This document shows positions 33,462-43,311 of a DNA stretch of 64,000 nucleotides, piece after piece. The stretch lies in contig NZ_LR743509.1 in assembly GCF_902712875.1 (NCBI RefSeq), forward strand, positions 1,364,001-1,428,000, read 5' to 3'. A model generated the notes under the pieces. That model made no database searches and was not told where the DNA came from. It saw nothing but the letters and a program-made list of their open reading frames with translations. The DNA is from Hyphomicrobium sp. ghe19 (GTDB taxonomy: Bacteria > Pseudomonadota > Alphaproteobacteria > Rhizobiales > Hyphomicrobiaceae). A program made the translations under genes and the position numbers. The first letter of the stretch is position 1. Each line of letters begins with the position of its first letter.

Positions 33462-34271
33462 TCAGTCGCGCACGCTCCGATCGGCATTTTTCAACTTGTC
33501 GAAATTCTTAGCTTCATGGGCATTAATGAGGTGGCCGATCCGAGCGCTGTCGACGTCTGCGCCGTCGAAATTTGCACCCCGAACATTTGCGTCAGTTAAA
33601 TCACTTGCGGCAAGCTCCGCTTTTCTCAAGTTGGCGTTTGTCAGGTCAACTCCCCGGAGTGAGGCAAACTCCATCATGACGCGAGCCATATTGGCGCCTT
33701 TGAACGATGATCCATCAAGATTGGCGCTCTTGAAGGCACCCCGCATAAGTCCCATCGATTGGTTTTTTTCGTCGGCCGACAGATCCGCTCCATCGAACTT
33801 TGCATCCGTAACGCTGGCATTGCTGAAATCCGCCGCGACATGGGCGTTCGTGAAATCGGCGCCGTCAAGTTTTGACCCACCGAACTGCGTTGCAAAAAGG
33901 CTCGATCCTTTAAGCTTGGCCCCTGTCAGATTGGATTTCAGAGCCCAGGCTTGATCAAGTACGACGCCTTCGAGGTTGGCTCCTTTGAAATTGACGTTGT
34001 TGATTCTCGCGGACTGCAACTTGGTGCGCCTGAGGTCCATGCCTGAGAGGTCAAGGCCGTTCAGACTTTTGCCGCTGAGATCGAGAACTTCGGAGCCGGA
34101 AAGCTTGGTCAGGCCGGATTCGATATCCGCTCTCGTCATCTCCGATTTCGTAAAGGCGGGAGAAGTCGTGTCGAGGCCGGTCATGTCTTGAGCGACCACA
34201 CCCGGCGGTACGCTGGCTATCGTCAAGATTGCTGCGCAGCTCGCAGCGATGAATTTCAACATCGAGACCAT
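33462..34271 (-). CDS. Secreted pentapeptide-repeat protein
   Basis: This ~269-residue protein has a signal peptide (SMLKFIAASCAAILTIASVPPGVVAQ) and then a long run of A(D/N)LXX pentapeptides (LSGKSLNGLDLSGMDLRRTK, ANLEGVVLDQ, AKLKGSSLFATQF, ADFTNAHVAADF, ADLSADEKNQ, ANLDGSSF, ANLRKAELAASDL). The repeats form a right-handed quadrilateral beta-helix. Its extracytoplasmic location suggests structural or binding use rather than gyrase protection. ATG 34271 is used; alternatives are at 34316 and 34262. Confidence 0.88.
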   Translation of the reverse strand: MVSMLKFIAASCAAILTIASVPPGVVAQDMTGLDTTSPAFTKSEMTRADIESGLTKLSGSEVLDLSGKSLNGLDLSGMDLRRTKLQSARINNVNFKGANLEGVVLDQAWALKSNLTGAKLKGSSLFATQFGGSKLDGADFTNAHVAADFSNASVTDAKFDGADLSADEKNQSMGLMRGAFKSANLDGSSFKGANMARVMMEFASLRGVDLTNANLRKAELAASDLTDANVRGANFDGADVDSARIGHLINAHEAKNFDKLKNADRSVRD

Positions 34272-34742
34272 CGGGACAGCACGAGCGATCGGATGACCGC
34301 ATCTCGGACGCTGCACTGAAAATATGTACGCACTCGCCCTGGGCTCTTACAAGGGCGGCTCAAGACCAAAAATCATCCCTCAACACAGGCGGCCGCGGAG
34401 GATGTCCTTTCGGAGCCATTAGCCGACATCCGCTTGCCTCATCTGCCGGGGATCAACGCTTTAGCGCACGGGCAAGGTTTTAGTCCGCTGTAACAAAGTG
34501 GCAACGCTAAAAGACATTCGCGGGGTTATTTCACTTCTGGGAATTAGTCCTATATCTCGCCGCCCAGACCGGCAGATATGAACAGAGCGTTAAAAGTACA
34601 TCAGTGGGTCCTAGTATGTATCGACGCAGGCAAACGTCGCAAGTTCTAGCTCCGTGACGGCCTGACGGGCCGTAGCCGGAACCACTCAAAAAATATCAAT
34701 CAACAATGGCCATCCGGGGTCGCCCGGCGGGAGGGGGAAGTC
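34272..34742. other. Long 5' region of the autotransporter gene
   Basis: About 470 bp separate the pentapeptide gene from the divergent autotransporter. I see no ORF. A GC-rich perfect hairpin (ACGGCC-TGACG-GGCCGT, 34657-34673) lies ~70 bp before the autotransporter ATG and may be a 5'-UTR element; no T-run follows. A strong Shine-Dalgarno (GGGAGGGGGAAG) lies directly before ATG 34743. Confidence 0.4.
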
Positions 34743-37700
34743 ATGTCTTCAGCGAACCATGTTTTGAGGCGCCCTGCTGCGCAATTGATACTTGCTTCCC
34801 TAGCGACCGCGCTCAGCATGGGTGTGTCGCAGCAGGCTCTTGCCGCTTGCGCCGGATCTGTCGCTTCGCCGAATTCGAACGCGATCACCGTGCTTTGCAA
34901 CAATGCCTCCCCTGGCAGCGCCAATTTGACCGTCGACGATAATACGACCTACGTGGACACCACGACGAAGGCGTCGGGCAGCAATGTGCTGCTGCAATTC
35001 GACGGGCACGGACGTGAGCTCATCAACAATGGCACCGTTACAAACGACCGGATCATCAACGGCGGCACCGGACGAAATCACACCGCCGTCGTGATGGGCG
35101 CATCAACCATAAACGCAGGCAACGGGACGACGTTCAACAGCGTGACTCCCGGCGCCACAACGACCACGATAAAACTTGGCCCGACGGTCAACACGGCGTG
35201 GGTCAATCAATCGATCATCTTGGGGTCCTACGACGGCGATGATTTCACAGCCGCCCAATCGTATGTGATCCAGTCCGTCGACACCGTTAATAATACGGTG
35301 ACGGTCGCGGGGGTCGTGCCGAGTAACCTCAACGGTACCGGCGATCAGCGTTATTCGATCGTTTCCAACTACGGCGCCACCACCACCGTTAACGGGGTCG
35401 CGTACAATAACGTCATCATCAATAACGGCTTGATTTCGAGCAGCATCAAGGGCGCTGAGATCACTGCCAACCAGACAGGTGCGTCGCCGACCATCACATC
35501 GGGGTCCAATACCGGAACGGTCAAAGGTGTGACCACGTCTGTTGCCGGAACCTATCTCATTCAGAACAACGCGAACGGAACGATCAAGGCCACGCACGAC
35601 GGCATCGGCACGACGACCGCCGTCGAAGCCGGCGGTCAGGTCACGAGCCTCACAATCGAAAACTCAGGCAAGATCATTGCCGAACGCACGACGGCGCTAA
35701 CGCTCGCTGCGGTGTCGGCGACAGCGGCACCGACGGCAACGGAGGCCAATTGGCCAGGGTTCAGCGCGCAGAACGTCGCGCTTGTCACCGGCGTATATTC
35801 GGAAGAAGAGGCGCAATCGATCACCGTCAATAACCGCGCCGGCGGGCTTATTCAGGGCAAGGGTGACTACACCGGCGCCCTCTATCTTCGCGCCGAAGAG
35901 CAGAGCATCACCAACTACGGCACCATCGAGCACGTGTCATCGGCGGGCGGAACCGATTACAGCAAGGGATACGCAATCGCCTCGGTTTCGAACGGTGGTG
36001 GAATCCGCGAGCTTGAATTCACGAACTACGGCACCGTCCACGGCGATATTCTCTCCGTCAACGGCAATGCGCTGCGCTGGTATGCATTGAGCACTTCGGG
36101 CATCGGATCCGTTGACAGCAGATTGCTCATCAATAGCCATACCGGCCAGGCCAACAGCGAGATCGAGAACAAGGCGTCTGGCGTCATTATCGGCAACTTC
36201 TGGTACAGCAACGGCGAGCACGAACTCGAGAACGAAGGCAAAATCGTCGGCAATATCGACGTCGATCAGAGAGACACGACTTACGGCACCGTTTCGGGTT
36301 CCGTCGTTACGGTCCTTGCGGGGGACGACGATAACCCGGGGCCCTCGAACAACACCAGTCAGGGCACCGGTTTCACGATCCGCGGCGACAAGACGTTCGA
36401 GTTCGAGAACAGCGGCAGCTTTACCGGCAATCTCACCATCACGAACGCGACTAGCACGATCACCAATGGCGTGTACGGTTCGCAAACGATCAATAAGACC
36501 GTTGCCAGCGACAACAGCATTGAGAACAGCGGTAAATTCGACGGCAACATCCTGATCAAGGACGTTGCAGGCGCGAAGAACACTGTCACTCTCGTCGACG
36601 ACGGTTTCGGCCGCAAGGACGACGGTTCAGTAAACACCGCGACCGGCAACATCACCGCCACGACGGGCGCCGGCAACAACATCCTCAATCTAGAGGGCAC
36701 CGGCACGCTGCGTGGCGACGTATCGAAGTTCACAACCCTGAATCTTGCCGCCAGTGAGGATGCAGGCGGCGGTGACGATGACGACGATGATGATGCACCG
36801 GCGGCGTCCGGCGGCCCGAACTGGACCTTCGCCTTCGGCAAGACGTTCGAGTTCCTGTCTGCTGCAAACATCGACGCCGGTACACTGAACGTCGAAGGAA
36901 TCCTCAAGACGCCGATCACCAATATCGGTGAGGACGGCACGCTAAAGGGCACCGGCACAATTCAGGGCAACGTCCTGAACAAGGGCACGATCGACGTCGC
37001 CGACAAGACGCTTCATGTCATCGGTAACGTCACGCTTGACGACGACTCGAAGCTTGCGACGACGATCACGAACAGCGGTAATGGCGTTCTCGCCATCACC
37101 GGACACCTGAATGCCGATGACGACGCGACCGTTGTCGCGAACCTCGAGCGCGTTGTTTGGTCCGGTGAGGAGTTCACGATCGCAACCACGACGACCGGAA
37201 TCACAGGTCTGCCCGAGGTCGCCGAGACTGCCCTGCTGCATTGGGACGCCAGCGTCGTCTCCAATAACTTGGTCATCACCGCCGATCGGGTCGATGCCAA
37301 CGACATCGAGGGCATGTCCAAACCGGGGGCGAGCGCCATCAACGCTCTCCTTGGGTTCGATAGCGAGCTTGGCGTCGCACTTCTCGGCGTCGAGGAGGAG
37401 GACGACGTAAAGAAGGCCGGCAATCAGCTTGCACCTGAAACGAACTTCGCAACCCAGCAAGCAGCGATTGCGCTCAACAGCGCGGTTGGGCAGCACATCG
37501 ATATGCGCCTCAACGCGGTTGGAGCCACCGGCGGAGCCCCGTCCTTTGCATCCGGACCTTCCGGGCTCGGCATGAAGCAGCCATCTGACCCGAACCGTTC
37601 AAACCTCGGTGGTGGTCTCAAGGACGATGATGACTTCGTTGCGCCGCGCAGTGCAGCACTCTGGGGCCAAGCGTTTGGCGCCGGACTCAATCAAAACGGG

Positions 37701-38471
37701 CGCGAGCAAGTCGACGGCTATGATGCCCGCATCTACGGCGCGCTTGCCGGCTACGACAACTGGATCTCACCAGGAGTTCGCGTCGGTGTTGCCGGCGGCT
37801 ACGCGAATACCCGGATCAACGGCGACGGGGATACTTCGCAGAACCATACGGAAATCGACAGCTACCTGATCCAAGCCTACGGTGCGGTCAAGGGAGCCGG
37901 ATGGTACGCGTCGGCGCGCACGGGCTTCACTTGGAATGATTACGACACCACGCGTGTGCTGACCATTCCGTTCTCAGATAAGGCAGAGGGCAGCCATGAC
38001 GGCGGTCAATTCAACGCCTCGGTCGAAATCGGTGCTCCTATGCGTTTCGCTAGCACGATCCTTACGCCCGTCGCATCGCTGACGTATTCGCGGCTTCACC
38101 AGAATGGCTATACGGAGAGCAGCGATGGCGGCATGGCGCTCAACGTCGGCAGCCAGGATAACGACTCGCTAGTGTCAGGCCTCGGTCTAAAAGCGCTCGT
38201 TCCAATTGCGAACGATACCGTCATTCAAGGCCGCGCTCTGTGGCTGCATGAATTTGCCGACGACGCTCAGAACGTCACGGCTAGCTTTGCGGCTGGCGGC
38301 GGCACCTTTGCGGCCGGGGGACCGGCGGTCGGACGTGACACCGCAGGACTCGGCGTCGGTATGCTCGCTCAGATCAGTGCGGAATCGACGTTCGAACTGA
38401 ACTACGACGCCAACGTTCGCGAAGATTACTTGGCGCACATCGGTTCGGCCCGTATCGACGTTCACTTCTAA
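34743..38471 (+). CDS. Autotransporter (type Va) with large beta-helical passenger
   Basis: This 1242-residue protein has a signal peptide (~1-36, ending QQALA), a passenger of ~920 residues rich in Asn/Thr/Gly repeats of the type NNGTV, ENSGKI, NYGTI, ENEGKIVGNI expected of a parallel beta-helix, an acidic poly-Asp spacer (seven Asp in a row around residue 680) and a C-terminal beta-barrel from ~970 (SAALWGQAFGAG ... YGALAGYDNW ...) ending with the aromatic terminal residue RIDVHF. It probably displays an adhesin at the cell surface. No protease triad is evident. It is monocistronic, with a terminator after the stop. Confidence 0.92.
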   Translation: MSSANHVLRRPAAQLILASLATALSMGVSQQALAACAGSVASPNSNAITVLCNNASPGSANLTVDDNTTYVDTTTKASGSNVLLQFDGHGRELINNGTVTNDRIINGGTGRNHTAVVMGASTINAGNGTTFNSVTPGATTTTIKLGPTVNTAWVNQSIILGSYDGDDFTAAQSYVIQSVDTVNNTVTVAGVVPSNLNGTGDQRYSIVSNYGATTTVNGVAYNNVIINNGLISSSIKGAEITANQTGASPTITSGSNTGTVKGVTTSVAGTYLIQNNANGTIKATHDGIGTTTAVEAGGQVTSLTIENSGKIIAERTTALTLAAVSATAAPTATEANWPGFSAQNVALVTGVYSEEEAQSITVNNRAGGLIQGKGDYTGALYLRAEEQSITNYGTIEHVSSAGGTDYSKGYAIASVSNGGGIRELEFTNYGTVHGDILSVNGNALRWYALSTSGIGSVDSRLLINSHTGQANSEIENKASGVIIGNFWYSNGEHELENEGKIVGNIDVDQRDTTYGTVSGSVVTVLAGDDDNPGPSNNTSQGTGFTIRGDKTFEFENSGSFTGNLTITNATSTITNGVYGSQTINKTVASDNSIENSGKFDGNILIKDVAGAKNTVTLVDDGFGRKDDGSVNTATGNITATTGAGNNILNLEGTGTLRGDVSKFTTLNLAASEDAGGGDDDDDDDAPAASGGPNWTFAFGKTFEFLSAANIDAGTLNVEGILKTPITNIGEDGTLKGTGTIQGNVLNKGTIDVADKTLHVIGNVTLDDDSKLATTITNSGNGVLAITGHLNADDDATVVANLERVVWSGEEFTIATTTTGITGLPEVAETALLHWDASVVSNNLVITADRVDANDIEGMSKPGASAINALLGFDSELGVALLGVEEEDDVKKAGNQLAPETNFATQQAAIALNSAVGQHIDMRLNAVGATGGAPSFASGPSGLGMKQPSDPNRSNLGGGLKDDDDFVAPRSAALWGQAFGAGLNQNGREQVDGYDARIYGALAGYDNWISPGVRVGVAGGYANTRINGDGDTSQNHTEIDSYLIQAYGAVKGAGWYASARTGFTWNDYDTTRVLTIPFSDKAEGSHDGGQFNASVEIGAPMRFASTILTPVASLTYSRLHQNGYTESSDGGMALNVGSQDNDSLVSGLGLKALVPIANDTVIQGRALWLHEFADDAQNVTASFAAGGGTFAAGGPAVGRDTAGLGVGMLAQISAESTFELNYDANVREDYLAHIGSARIDVHF

Positions 38472-38506
38472 TCCAGGCCTCACTAGAGGCTCGGTCAATG
38501 AGGCTG

Positions 38507-38538
38507 GGGGATCGCGTTAATTCGCGGTCCCCTTTTTT
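38507..38538 (+). terminator. Rho-independent terminator of the autotransporter gene
   Basis: A 10-bp stem (GGGGATCGCG with CGCGGTCCCC, one wobble), 6-nt loop and six T residues lie 36 bp after the autotransporter stop. Confidence 0.9.
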
Positions 38539-38680
38539 GTTCTCCGCACACGCGTCTCGCCGCATCTCGTTCGAGTGGCGCCCGGCGGCTCAGATTCAAT
38601 TCCGATTTCGCCAGGATAGGCGTCAACTTGTCGGGGGGCAGGGGGCGAAGACGGCGACTGAGGGCGGCCCTGAAAGCCAA

Positions 38681-39508
38681 TCAACTTGCCGGAGCTTCGA
38701 GTTCGGCGACCGCGACATCGCCGTCGGTGACGTAGTGGTTCACGTGCTTCGTGATCAGCTCGTCGCCGGTTTTATAGTTGGTCACTTTTCCGATGACGCC
38801 GCGCTTGCTCAATTCCTCGACGATGAAATTGCGTTCGGCGTTGGTGTCGGAGTCGGTCGCGTGCGTCATCTGAAACGTCATGCGCGTCAAAGATAGGCCG
38901 GTATCCTTGGTGCCGGCTCCCACCCAGAGCGCGTGCTCATCGTCCGCCGGGCGCTCGTCGTTCAGCCAGAAGGCGGCTGAGTTCCAGTTCGTCTCGGCAT
39001 CCGTGAGGTTTTGTGCCCAGAAGCGGACATGGTGCCGCTTGCGCGGGCTGTTATCGATCGCTTTTTGAAATCCGATGTCCTGGCCTCGCCCAAAAAGATA
39101 AAGCGTGCTGAATGGCGCGGTCGGGTATGGCGTGTTGAGGACGAAAGCGCGAGCCATTCGCCACGAGCTGGCGATATCCAGCCGATCCGCTTCCACCCAA
39201 CCTGCAGCCGCGAACGCTGCACGGAGCTGAGCCGCGGTGCCGGCCAATGCCAAGTTCACGGGGTCGCCTGGCAGGCCATCTCCCGTGATCGTGAAACTCG
39301 GCACGTGCTGGCGCTGAAGAATTTTCAGGCCCATGCGAACCGCGCGTGGGAGAATGAGGTACGCGCCGATGACGTAAGTGGCGCTTACGGCGAGGATCCA
39401 AGGCAGCCGCCGGTCCACCAGTTCGAAGACGTCCACGATCAGCCAGACGCTCAGAACGCCGAGGCCGAAAATAGCTATCCGCTGCAACATGCGAATTGCT
39501 AACCGCAT
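38681..39508 (-). CDS. LssY C-terminal-domain membrane protein
   Basis: This 275-residue protein starts with two hydrophobic segments (IAIFGLGVLSVWLIVDVF and WILAVSATYVIGAYLILP), then a soluble domain typical of the LssY C-terminal family: AFAAAGWVEADRLDIASSWRMA, YLFGRGQDIGFQKAI, RKRHHVRFWA, ALWVGAGTKDTGLSLTR, TNAERNFIVEEL. The family is associated with secretion or envelope functions but its biochemistry is unknown. GGGAGAG lies 9 nt before the ATG. Confidence 0.82.
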   Translation of the reverse strand: MRLAIRMLQRIAIFGLGVLSVWLIVDVFELVDRRLPWILAVSATYVIGAYLILPRAVRMGLKILQRQHVPSFTITGDGLPGDPVNLALAGTAAQLRAAFAAAGWVEADRLDIASSWRMARAFVLNTPYPTAPFSTLYLFGRGQDIGFQKAIDNSPRKRHHVRFWAQNLTDAETNWNSAAFWLNDERPADDEHALWVGAGTKDTGLSLTRMTFQMTHATDSDTNAERNFIVEELSKRGVIGKVTNYKTGDELITKHVNHYVTDGDVAVAELEAPAS

Positions 39509-39872
39509 ATTCTATTCTCTCCCGACAATGGCTCCCCAGGTTACATGCGTAGCGATCACTAATTCGACGCGCAAATAAGGGATGCAAGTCGTAAACTTTT
39601 CCGAGATTGATTCCGGCGGCTAATAGCGTCTTCCTTAACCGCTTCCTTTAATGTCGCTGGCGTGGTGGCAAGTGCATGACCGCTTCTCGTGACACTGACC
39701 GCAGCTGCTGGATCGAGGTCTGTTAAGGCCCGGTCACCGCGTCCGACCAAGCACTTAGCCTTCAACACACTTAAGTAAGACTGTAGCGGCCGCTCCGATG
39801 TTACTATACGGTACAGGCTTAATTTGAGAGATCGGATCGCGTTCCGTAGTCTTCTGGCTGGTTTGCAAGTCG
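39509..39872. other. Intergenic region without a convincing gene
   Basis: 364 bp between divergent LssY-C and HWE-kinase genes. A minus-strand open frame (39559-40011) crosses it but overlaps the kinase start and lacks a ribosome-binding site within the free interval; not called as a gene. Both promoters must lie here. Confidence 0.4.
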
Positions 39873-40601
39873 ATGGTCGAGCATGGTTTGCGTGGCACGG
39901 GGGGCCCAAAAATTTCCGATGAAGAGTTCCGTCTGAAATTTGAGAATGCGGACCTTCGGCGCTTGCTGATCGAGGCTGGCTTGCATTCTGCTGAACAGGA
40001 TGTTGCGGCAAAATTACATTCTCTGCTGATGGAAGAACTCTACCATCGCGTTCAAAACACGCTGGCGGTGACCCAAGCGATTGCGTCCCAAAGCATCAGC
40101 AGCGCTCAAAGCTTGAAAGAAGCCGGCGACGCAATCCGGCATCGTTTGACGGCATTGAGCAGCGCGCACCGTCTTTTGTTGGAAACAAGCTGGGGACCGA
40201 CACCCTTAATTTCCATCGTGAAAGCGGCGATCGAGCCGTTTGATGTTCAGGATCATGGGCGATTCACAATTCGAATTCCCGATGTCGAAGTTACGGCCTT
40301 GGCCGTTCAACCACTTGCATTGATGCTGAACGAATTGTGCACCAACGCGACGAAGTACGGCGCACTTTCCAGCGCGACGGGGACGGTTTCCATCGTGGCG
40401 GAAGGCGATACGGCCCAACAATCGTTGAGCCTGATTTGGAAGGAACAGGGCGGCCCAACTGTGAGAGCTCCCACGCGCCGAAGTTTTGGTTCACGCTTGA
40501 TCGAGCAAAGTTTGTTCCGCGACGAACGGGCGAAGCTCGCCTTTGAGCCGTCCGGCGTCGTTTGCACGGTTCAGGTTCCTATCGCATCAATCGAGAAATG
40601 A
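39873..40601 (+). CDS. HWE/HisKA_2-type sensor histidine kinase without sensor domain
   Basis: This 242-residue kinase has the phosphoacceptor box LLMEELYHRVQNTLAVTQAIASQS and a HATPase domain with the N-box LMLNELCTNATKYGALS and a final GSRLIEQSLFRDERA. The HRVQN...HRLLLETSWG arrangement is that of the HWE/HisKA_2 kinases common in rhizobia-type alphaproteobacteria, which often feed the general stress (PhyR-EcfG) or light/blue-light pathways. Only a ~55-residue N-terminal helix precedes the kinase core, so its input must come from elsewhere. No response regulator is adjacent. Confidence 0.87.
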   Translation: MVEHGLRGTGGPKISDEEFRLKFENADLRRLLIEAGLHSAEQDVAAKLHSLLMEELYHRVQNTLAVTQAIASQSISSAQSLKEAGDAIRHRLTALSSAHRLLLETSWGPTPLISIVKAAIEPFDVQDHGRFTIRIPDVEVTALAVQPLALMLNELCTNATKYGALSSATGTVSIVAEGDTAQQSLSLIWKEQGGPTVRAPTRRSFGSRLIEQSLFRDERAKLAFEPSGVVCTVQVPIASIEK

Positions 40602-40749
40602 TCCGCCTCGAATTTGCTGGCGCATTTTCTTCTCGGAAGCGTCCCGCACTGGCGCTCCGCTTTCTGCCGAGTGTGGCAGTTTTTCGGCATTGACTCGTTA
40701 TCGTCCATTGTGTGCTTATGGCGATGTGACGGTTCCATTCGCGTCAAGT

Positions 40750-40926
40750 CGCGCGGATGGTGAAAATGGGAACGCGGTGCGACACCTTTGGTGTCAATGC
40801 CGAGACTGCCCCCGCAACTGTAAGCGGCGAGTCCGCTCCGGTTATACCACTGACGGCCTCATTCTGGAGGCCCTCGGGAAGGTCGGAGAAGACGCTTGAG
40901 CCGCAAGTCAGGAGACCTGCCATCAC
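40750..40926 (+). ncRNA. Cobalamin (AdoCbl-class) riboswitch
   Basis: The conserved blocks appear in order: AAAATGGGAACGCGGTGC near 40763-40780, GCCCCCGCAACTGTAAGCGGCGAG near 40808-40831, CCACTG at 40847-40852, GGGAAGG at 40876-40882 and AGTCAGGAGACCTGCC (B12 box) at 40907-40922. It lies upstream of btuB and should switch off its expression when cobalamin is abundant. A ~250-bp expression platform follows before the btuB start. Confidence 0.93.
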
Positions 40927-41180
40927 AAGCTGCCCATCTCCCGTGCGTGGGGCGCGGAAGAGCGGAAACCCGTAGAGGCGGCTGATGTGTCAACCGGTGG
41001 GGAGCCACGTCAGGTCATGCAGGTCGCTGCGCTGAGCGGATAAAATTCTGCGCGCGAACGTCAGTTTGAACACGAGTCCCTGGGGAGCCGTGAACGAAGA
41101 CGTGCGCGTATATCCACTGAGCCTTTGCCGGTACGCCTTGAGGAGCGATCCACCCTTACGTCATGCGACGGGGGATCTTC

Positions 41181-43229
41181 ATGCAACGTGTCTTCATGCG
41201 CCGCACCGCGAGTGCAGCCATACTCTCTACAATCTCATCACTTTCCGCGATCGAAGCCAGCGCTCAGGTATCTACTGCGCCGCTTACCGATCTCCCGGAA
41301 GTCACGGTTACATCAACCGAGGATCCCCAGGCGAAGAGGAAGGCGCCGACTGCCGCTCAACAAAGCTCGACACCTCAGAATTCCGGCGGCGGGACTGCAG
41401 GTACGGCACGTGACGCCGATAATTCCGATGTGGCTGTTTCGCCGACCGGCATCGCCTCGCCGGTCGAGCAGATTGCAAGCTCGGTTACGGTCATCACATC
41501 AAAAGAAATCCAAGCGCAGCAGCGCCGCACGCTGCCAGACGTGCTGAAAAGCGTGCCGGGCCTCAACGTCGTGCAAACGGGCGGTCCCGGCGGAGTTACG
41601 TCTGTCTTCATGCGCGGCACAAACTCAAATCACACGAAGGTTTTGATCGACGGCATCGACGTCAGCGATCCCAGTAATCCCAATCGCTCTTTCGATTTCG
41701 GTCAAATGCTGACGACGGACATCGAGCGCATAGAAGTTCTGCGTGGCCCGCAGAGCGGCCTTTACGGCGCGGATGCGTTGGGCGGCGTCATCGTCATCAA
41801 TACCAAAGCGGGAAAAGGACCGGCCAAGGCCACCGGCATGATCGAAGGCGGCTCATTCGGCACGTTCAATCAGGCGACGAGCATCAGCGGAGGAGCGGAT
41901 CGCTACAACTACTCATTCAACGTTTCGCATTTTCGGGCCGACGATACACCGGTTACGCCGTTCGATCTTCTGTTGCCAGGCGAGGCGCGCCACAGCAACC
42001 GTTACGATAACTGGACGTATTCGACGAAGATCGGCGTTGACCTGACAAAAGACGTCACGGTGAATTTCGCGGCCCGCTATACGGATGCCACGTTACATTT
42101 CACCGGTGACGACTCCGGCTTTCCGAGCCACCCCAATTCGAGTCTGTCGCGCTCGGATTACGATCGGTTTTATACGCGTGGCGAGGTCGTGTGGAGGGCG
42201 CTCGGCGGCAACCTGACCAACTACTTTGGCATCAACTATGCCAACCTGCAGACGGACAACTACGATCCCACGTGGGGCCGAAGCGCCAATGACGGTGAAC
42301 GGGTGAAATACGATTGGCGCAGCGTTCTTCGCGTGGCGCCTGGATATACGATCGTCACGGGAGCCGAGCATCAAAACGAACAGCTCGACAATAGGGACGG
42401 GAATGGACCGTTGTCCGCCGAAGAATGGAACCGCGCTGCTTTCGTGGAGCTGCAATCCGAAATCTTCCGGAACTTCTTCCTCGTCAGCAACGTGCGCTAT
42501 GATGACAACGAAAACTTCGGAGGTCATACGACGTGGCGCGTCGCACCAGCTTACTTGATCGAAGCGACGGGCACAAAACTGAAAGGCAGCGTCGGGACTG
42601 CATTCAAAGCGCCTACGCTCTATCAACGATTCATGGTTTCACCGTGGTCCCACGGCAATCCCGACCTTGCGCCCGAGGAAAGCCTCGGTATGGATGCCGG
42701 GTTCGAGCAGTCCATCTTCAAAGGCCGGGCTCAATTCGGTGCGACGTACTTCTATAACGACATCACGAACCTAATTACTTCGAGTGATGACTTCACAACC
42801 TATGTGCATGTCGGAAAGGCGAAGACATCGGGCGTCGAAGTCTTTGCGTCGGCTGACATCACTGAGAGCCTTCGCGTACGGGCGGACTATACCTATACGG
42901 AAGCAACCAACGAAGACACGCACAAGCAGCTCCTTCGCCGTCCGCGCAACAAGGCGAGCTTGTCGGCCGGCTGGACGCCCTATGACCCGCTCTTGCTGAC
43001 CGCGTCGCTGGTCTACATCGGTGAGGCGGCCGACATTGATCGCTCGACCTACGCCAATGTCACTCTGCCGGGCTTCACACTCGTCAACGTGGCGGCCGAT
43101 TACAGGCTCCGAGATGGCATCAGCCTCTTCGGGCGGATCGACAATGTCTTCGACAAACACTACGAAAATCCGAACGGCTTCGAAGGCACGGGGATTGGTG
43201 CTTATGCCGGTCTTCGGTTCACGAACTGA
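41181..43229 (+). CDS. btuB: TonB-dependent vitamin B12 outer-membrane receptor
   Basis: This ~682-residue receptor has a signal peptide (RRTASAAILSTISSLSAIEASAQ), a TonB-box-like DLPEVTVTST, a plug domain (VTVITSKEIQAQQRRTLPDVLKSVPGLNV, FMRGTNSNHTKVLIDGIDVSDPS, IERIEVLRGPQSGLYGADALGGVIVI) and a 22-strand barrel ending GAYAGLRFTN with a C-terminal aromatic near the end. The cobalamin riboswitch upstream and cbiZ downstream support corrinoid as substrate. ATG 41181 is preferred to 41163 because GGGGGA is placed 5-6 nt before it. Confidence 0.92.
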   Translation: MQRVFMRRTASAAILSTISSLSAIEASAQVSTAPLTDLPEVTVTSTEDPQAKRKAPTAAQQSSTPQNSGGGTAGTARDADNSDVAVSPTGIASPVEQIASSVTVITSKEIQAQQRRTLPDVLKSVPGLNVVQTGGPGGVTSVFMRGTNSNHTKVLIDGIDVSDPSNPNRSFDFGQMLTTDIERIEVLRGPQSGLYGADALGGVIVINTKAGKGPAKATGMIEGGSFGTFNQATSISGGADRYNYSFNVSHFRADDTPVTPFDLLLPGEARHSNRYDNWTYSTKIGVDLTKDVTVNFAARYTDATLHFTGDDSGFPSHPNSSLSRSDYDRFYTRGEVVWRALGGNLTNYFGINYANLQTDNYDPTWGRSANDGERVKYDWRSVLRVAPGYTIVTGAEHQNEQLDNRDGNGPLSAEEWNRAAFVELQSEIFRNFFLVSNVRYDDNENFGGHTTWRVAPAYLIEATGTKLKGSVGTAFKAPTLYQRFMVSPWSHGNPDLAPEESLGMDAGFEQSIFKGRAQFGATYFYNDITNLITSSDDFTTYVHVGKAKTSGVEVFASADITESLRVRADYTYTEATNEDTHKQLLRRPRNKASLSAGWTPYDPLLLTASLVYIGEAADIDRSTYANVTLPGFTLVNVAADYRLRDGISLFGRIDNVFDKHYENPNGFEGTGIGAYAGLRFTN

Positions 43230-43236
43230 AAATTGG

Positions 43237-43266
43237 GGCGAGGGGGCCGTTACGCGCCCTCTCGCC
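43237..43266 (+). terminator. Hairpin after btuB
   Basis: An 11-bp GC-rich stem (43237-43247 with 43256-43266, one wobble) and 8-nt loop follow the btuB stop by 8 bp. The T-run is poor, so it may attenuate rather than end transcription into the next gene. Confidence 0.55.
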
Positions 43267-43311
43267 TTGACCTGCTTCTGTGCTAATATTTAACAAATCA
43301 GGAGACATCGA

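Noticed and set aside
33462..34271. Quinolone-resistance (Qnr-like) pentapeptide protein
   Set aside because: It carries a signal peptide, so it is exported and cannot shield cytoplasmic gyrase.
34657..34673. Terminator before the autotransporter
   Set aside because: The stem is perfect but no T-run follows and it lies within the presumed 5' untranslated region; left as a possible structural element.
39559..40011. 150-residue minus-strand frame before the HWE kinase
   Set aside because: It overlaps the kinase start, has no start codon with a ribosome site in the free interval, and its composition (Pro/Arg/Ser rich at the start) is typical of a shadow frame.
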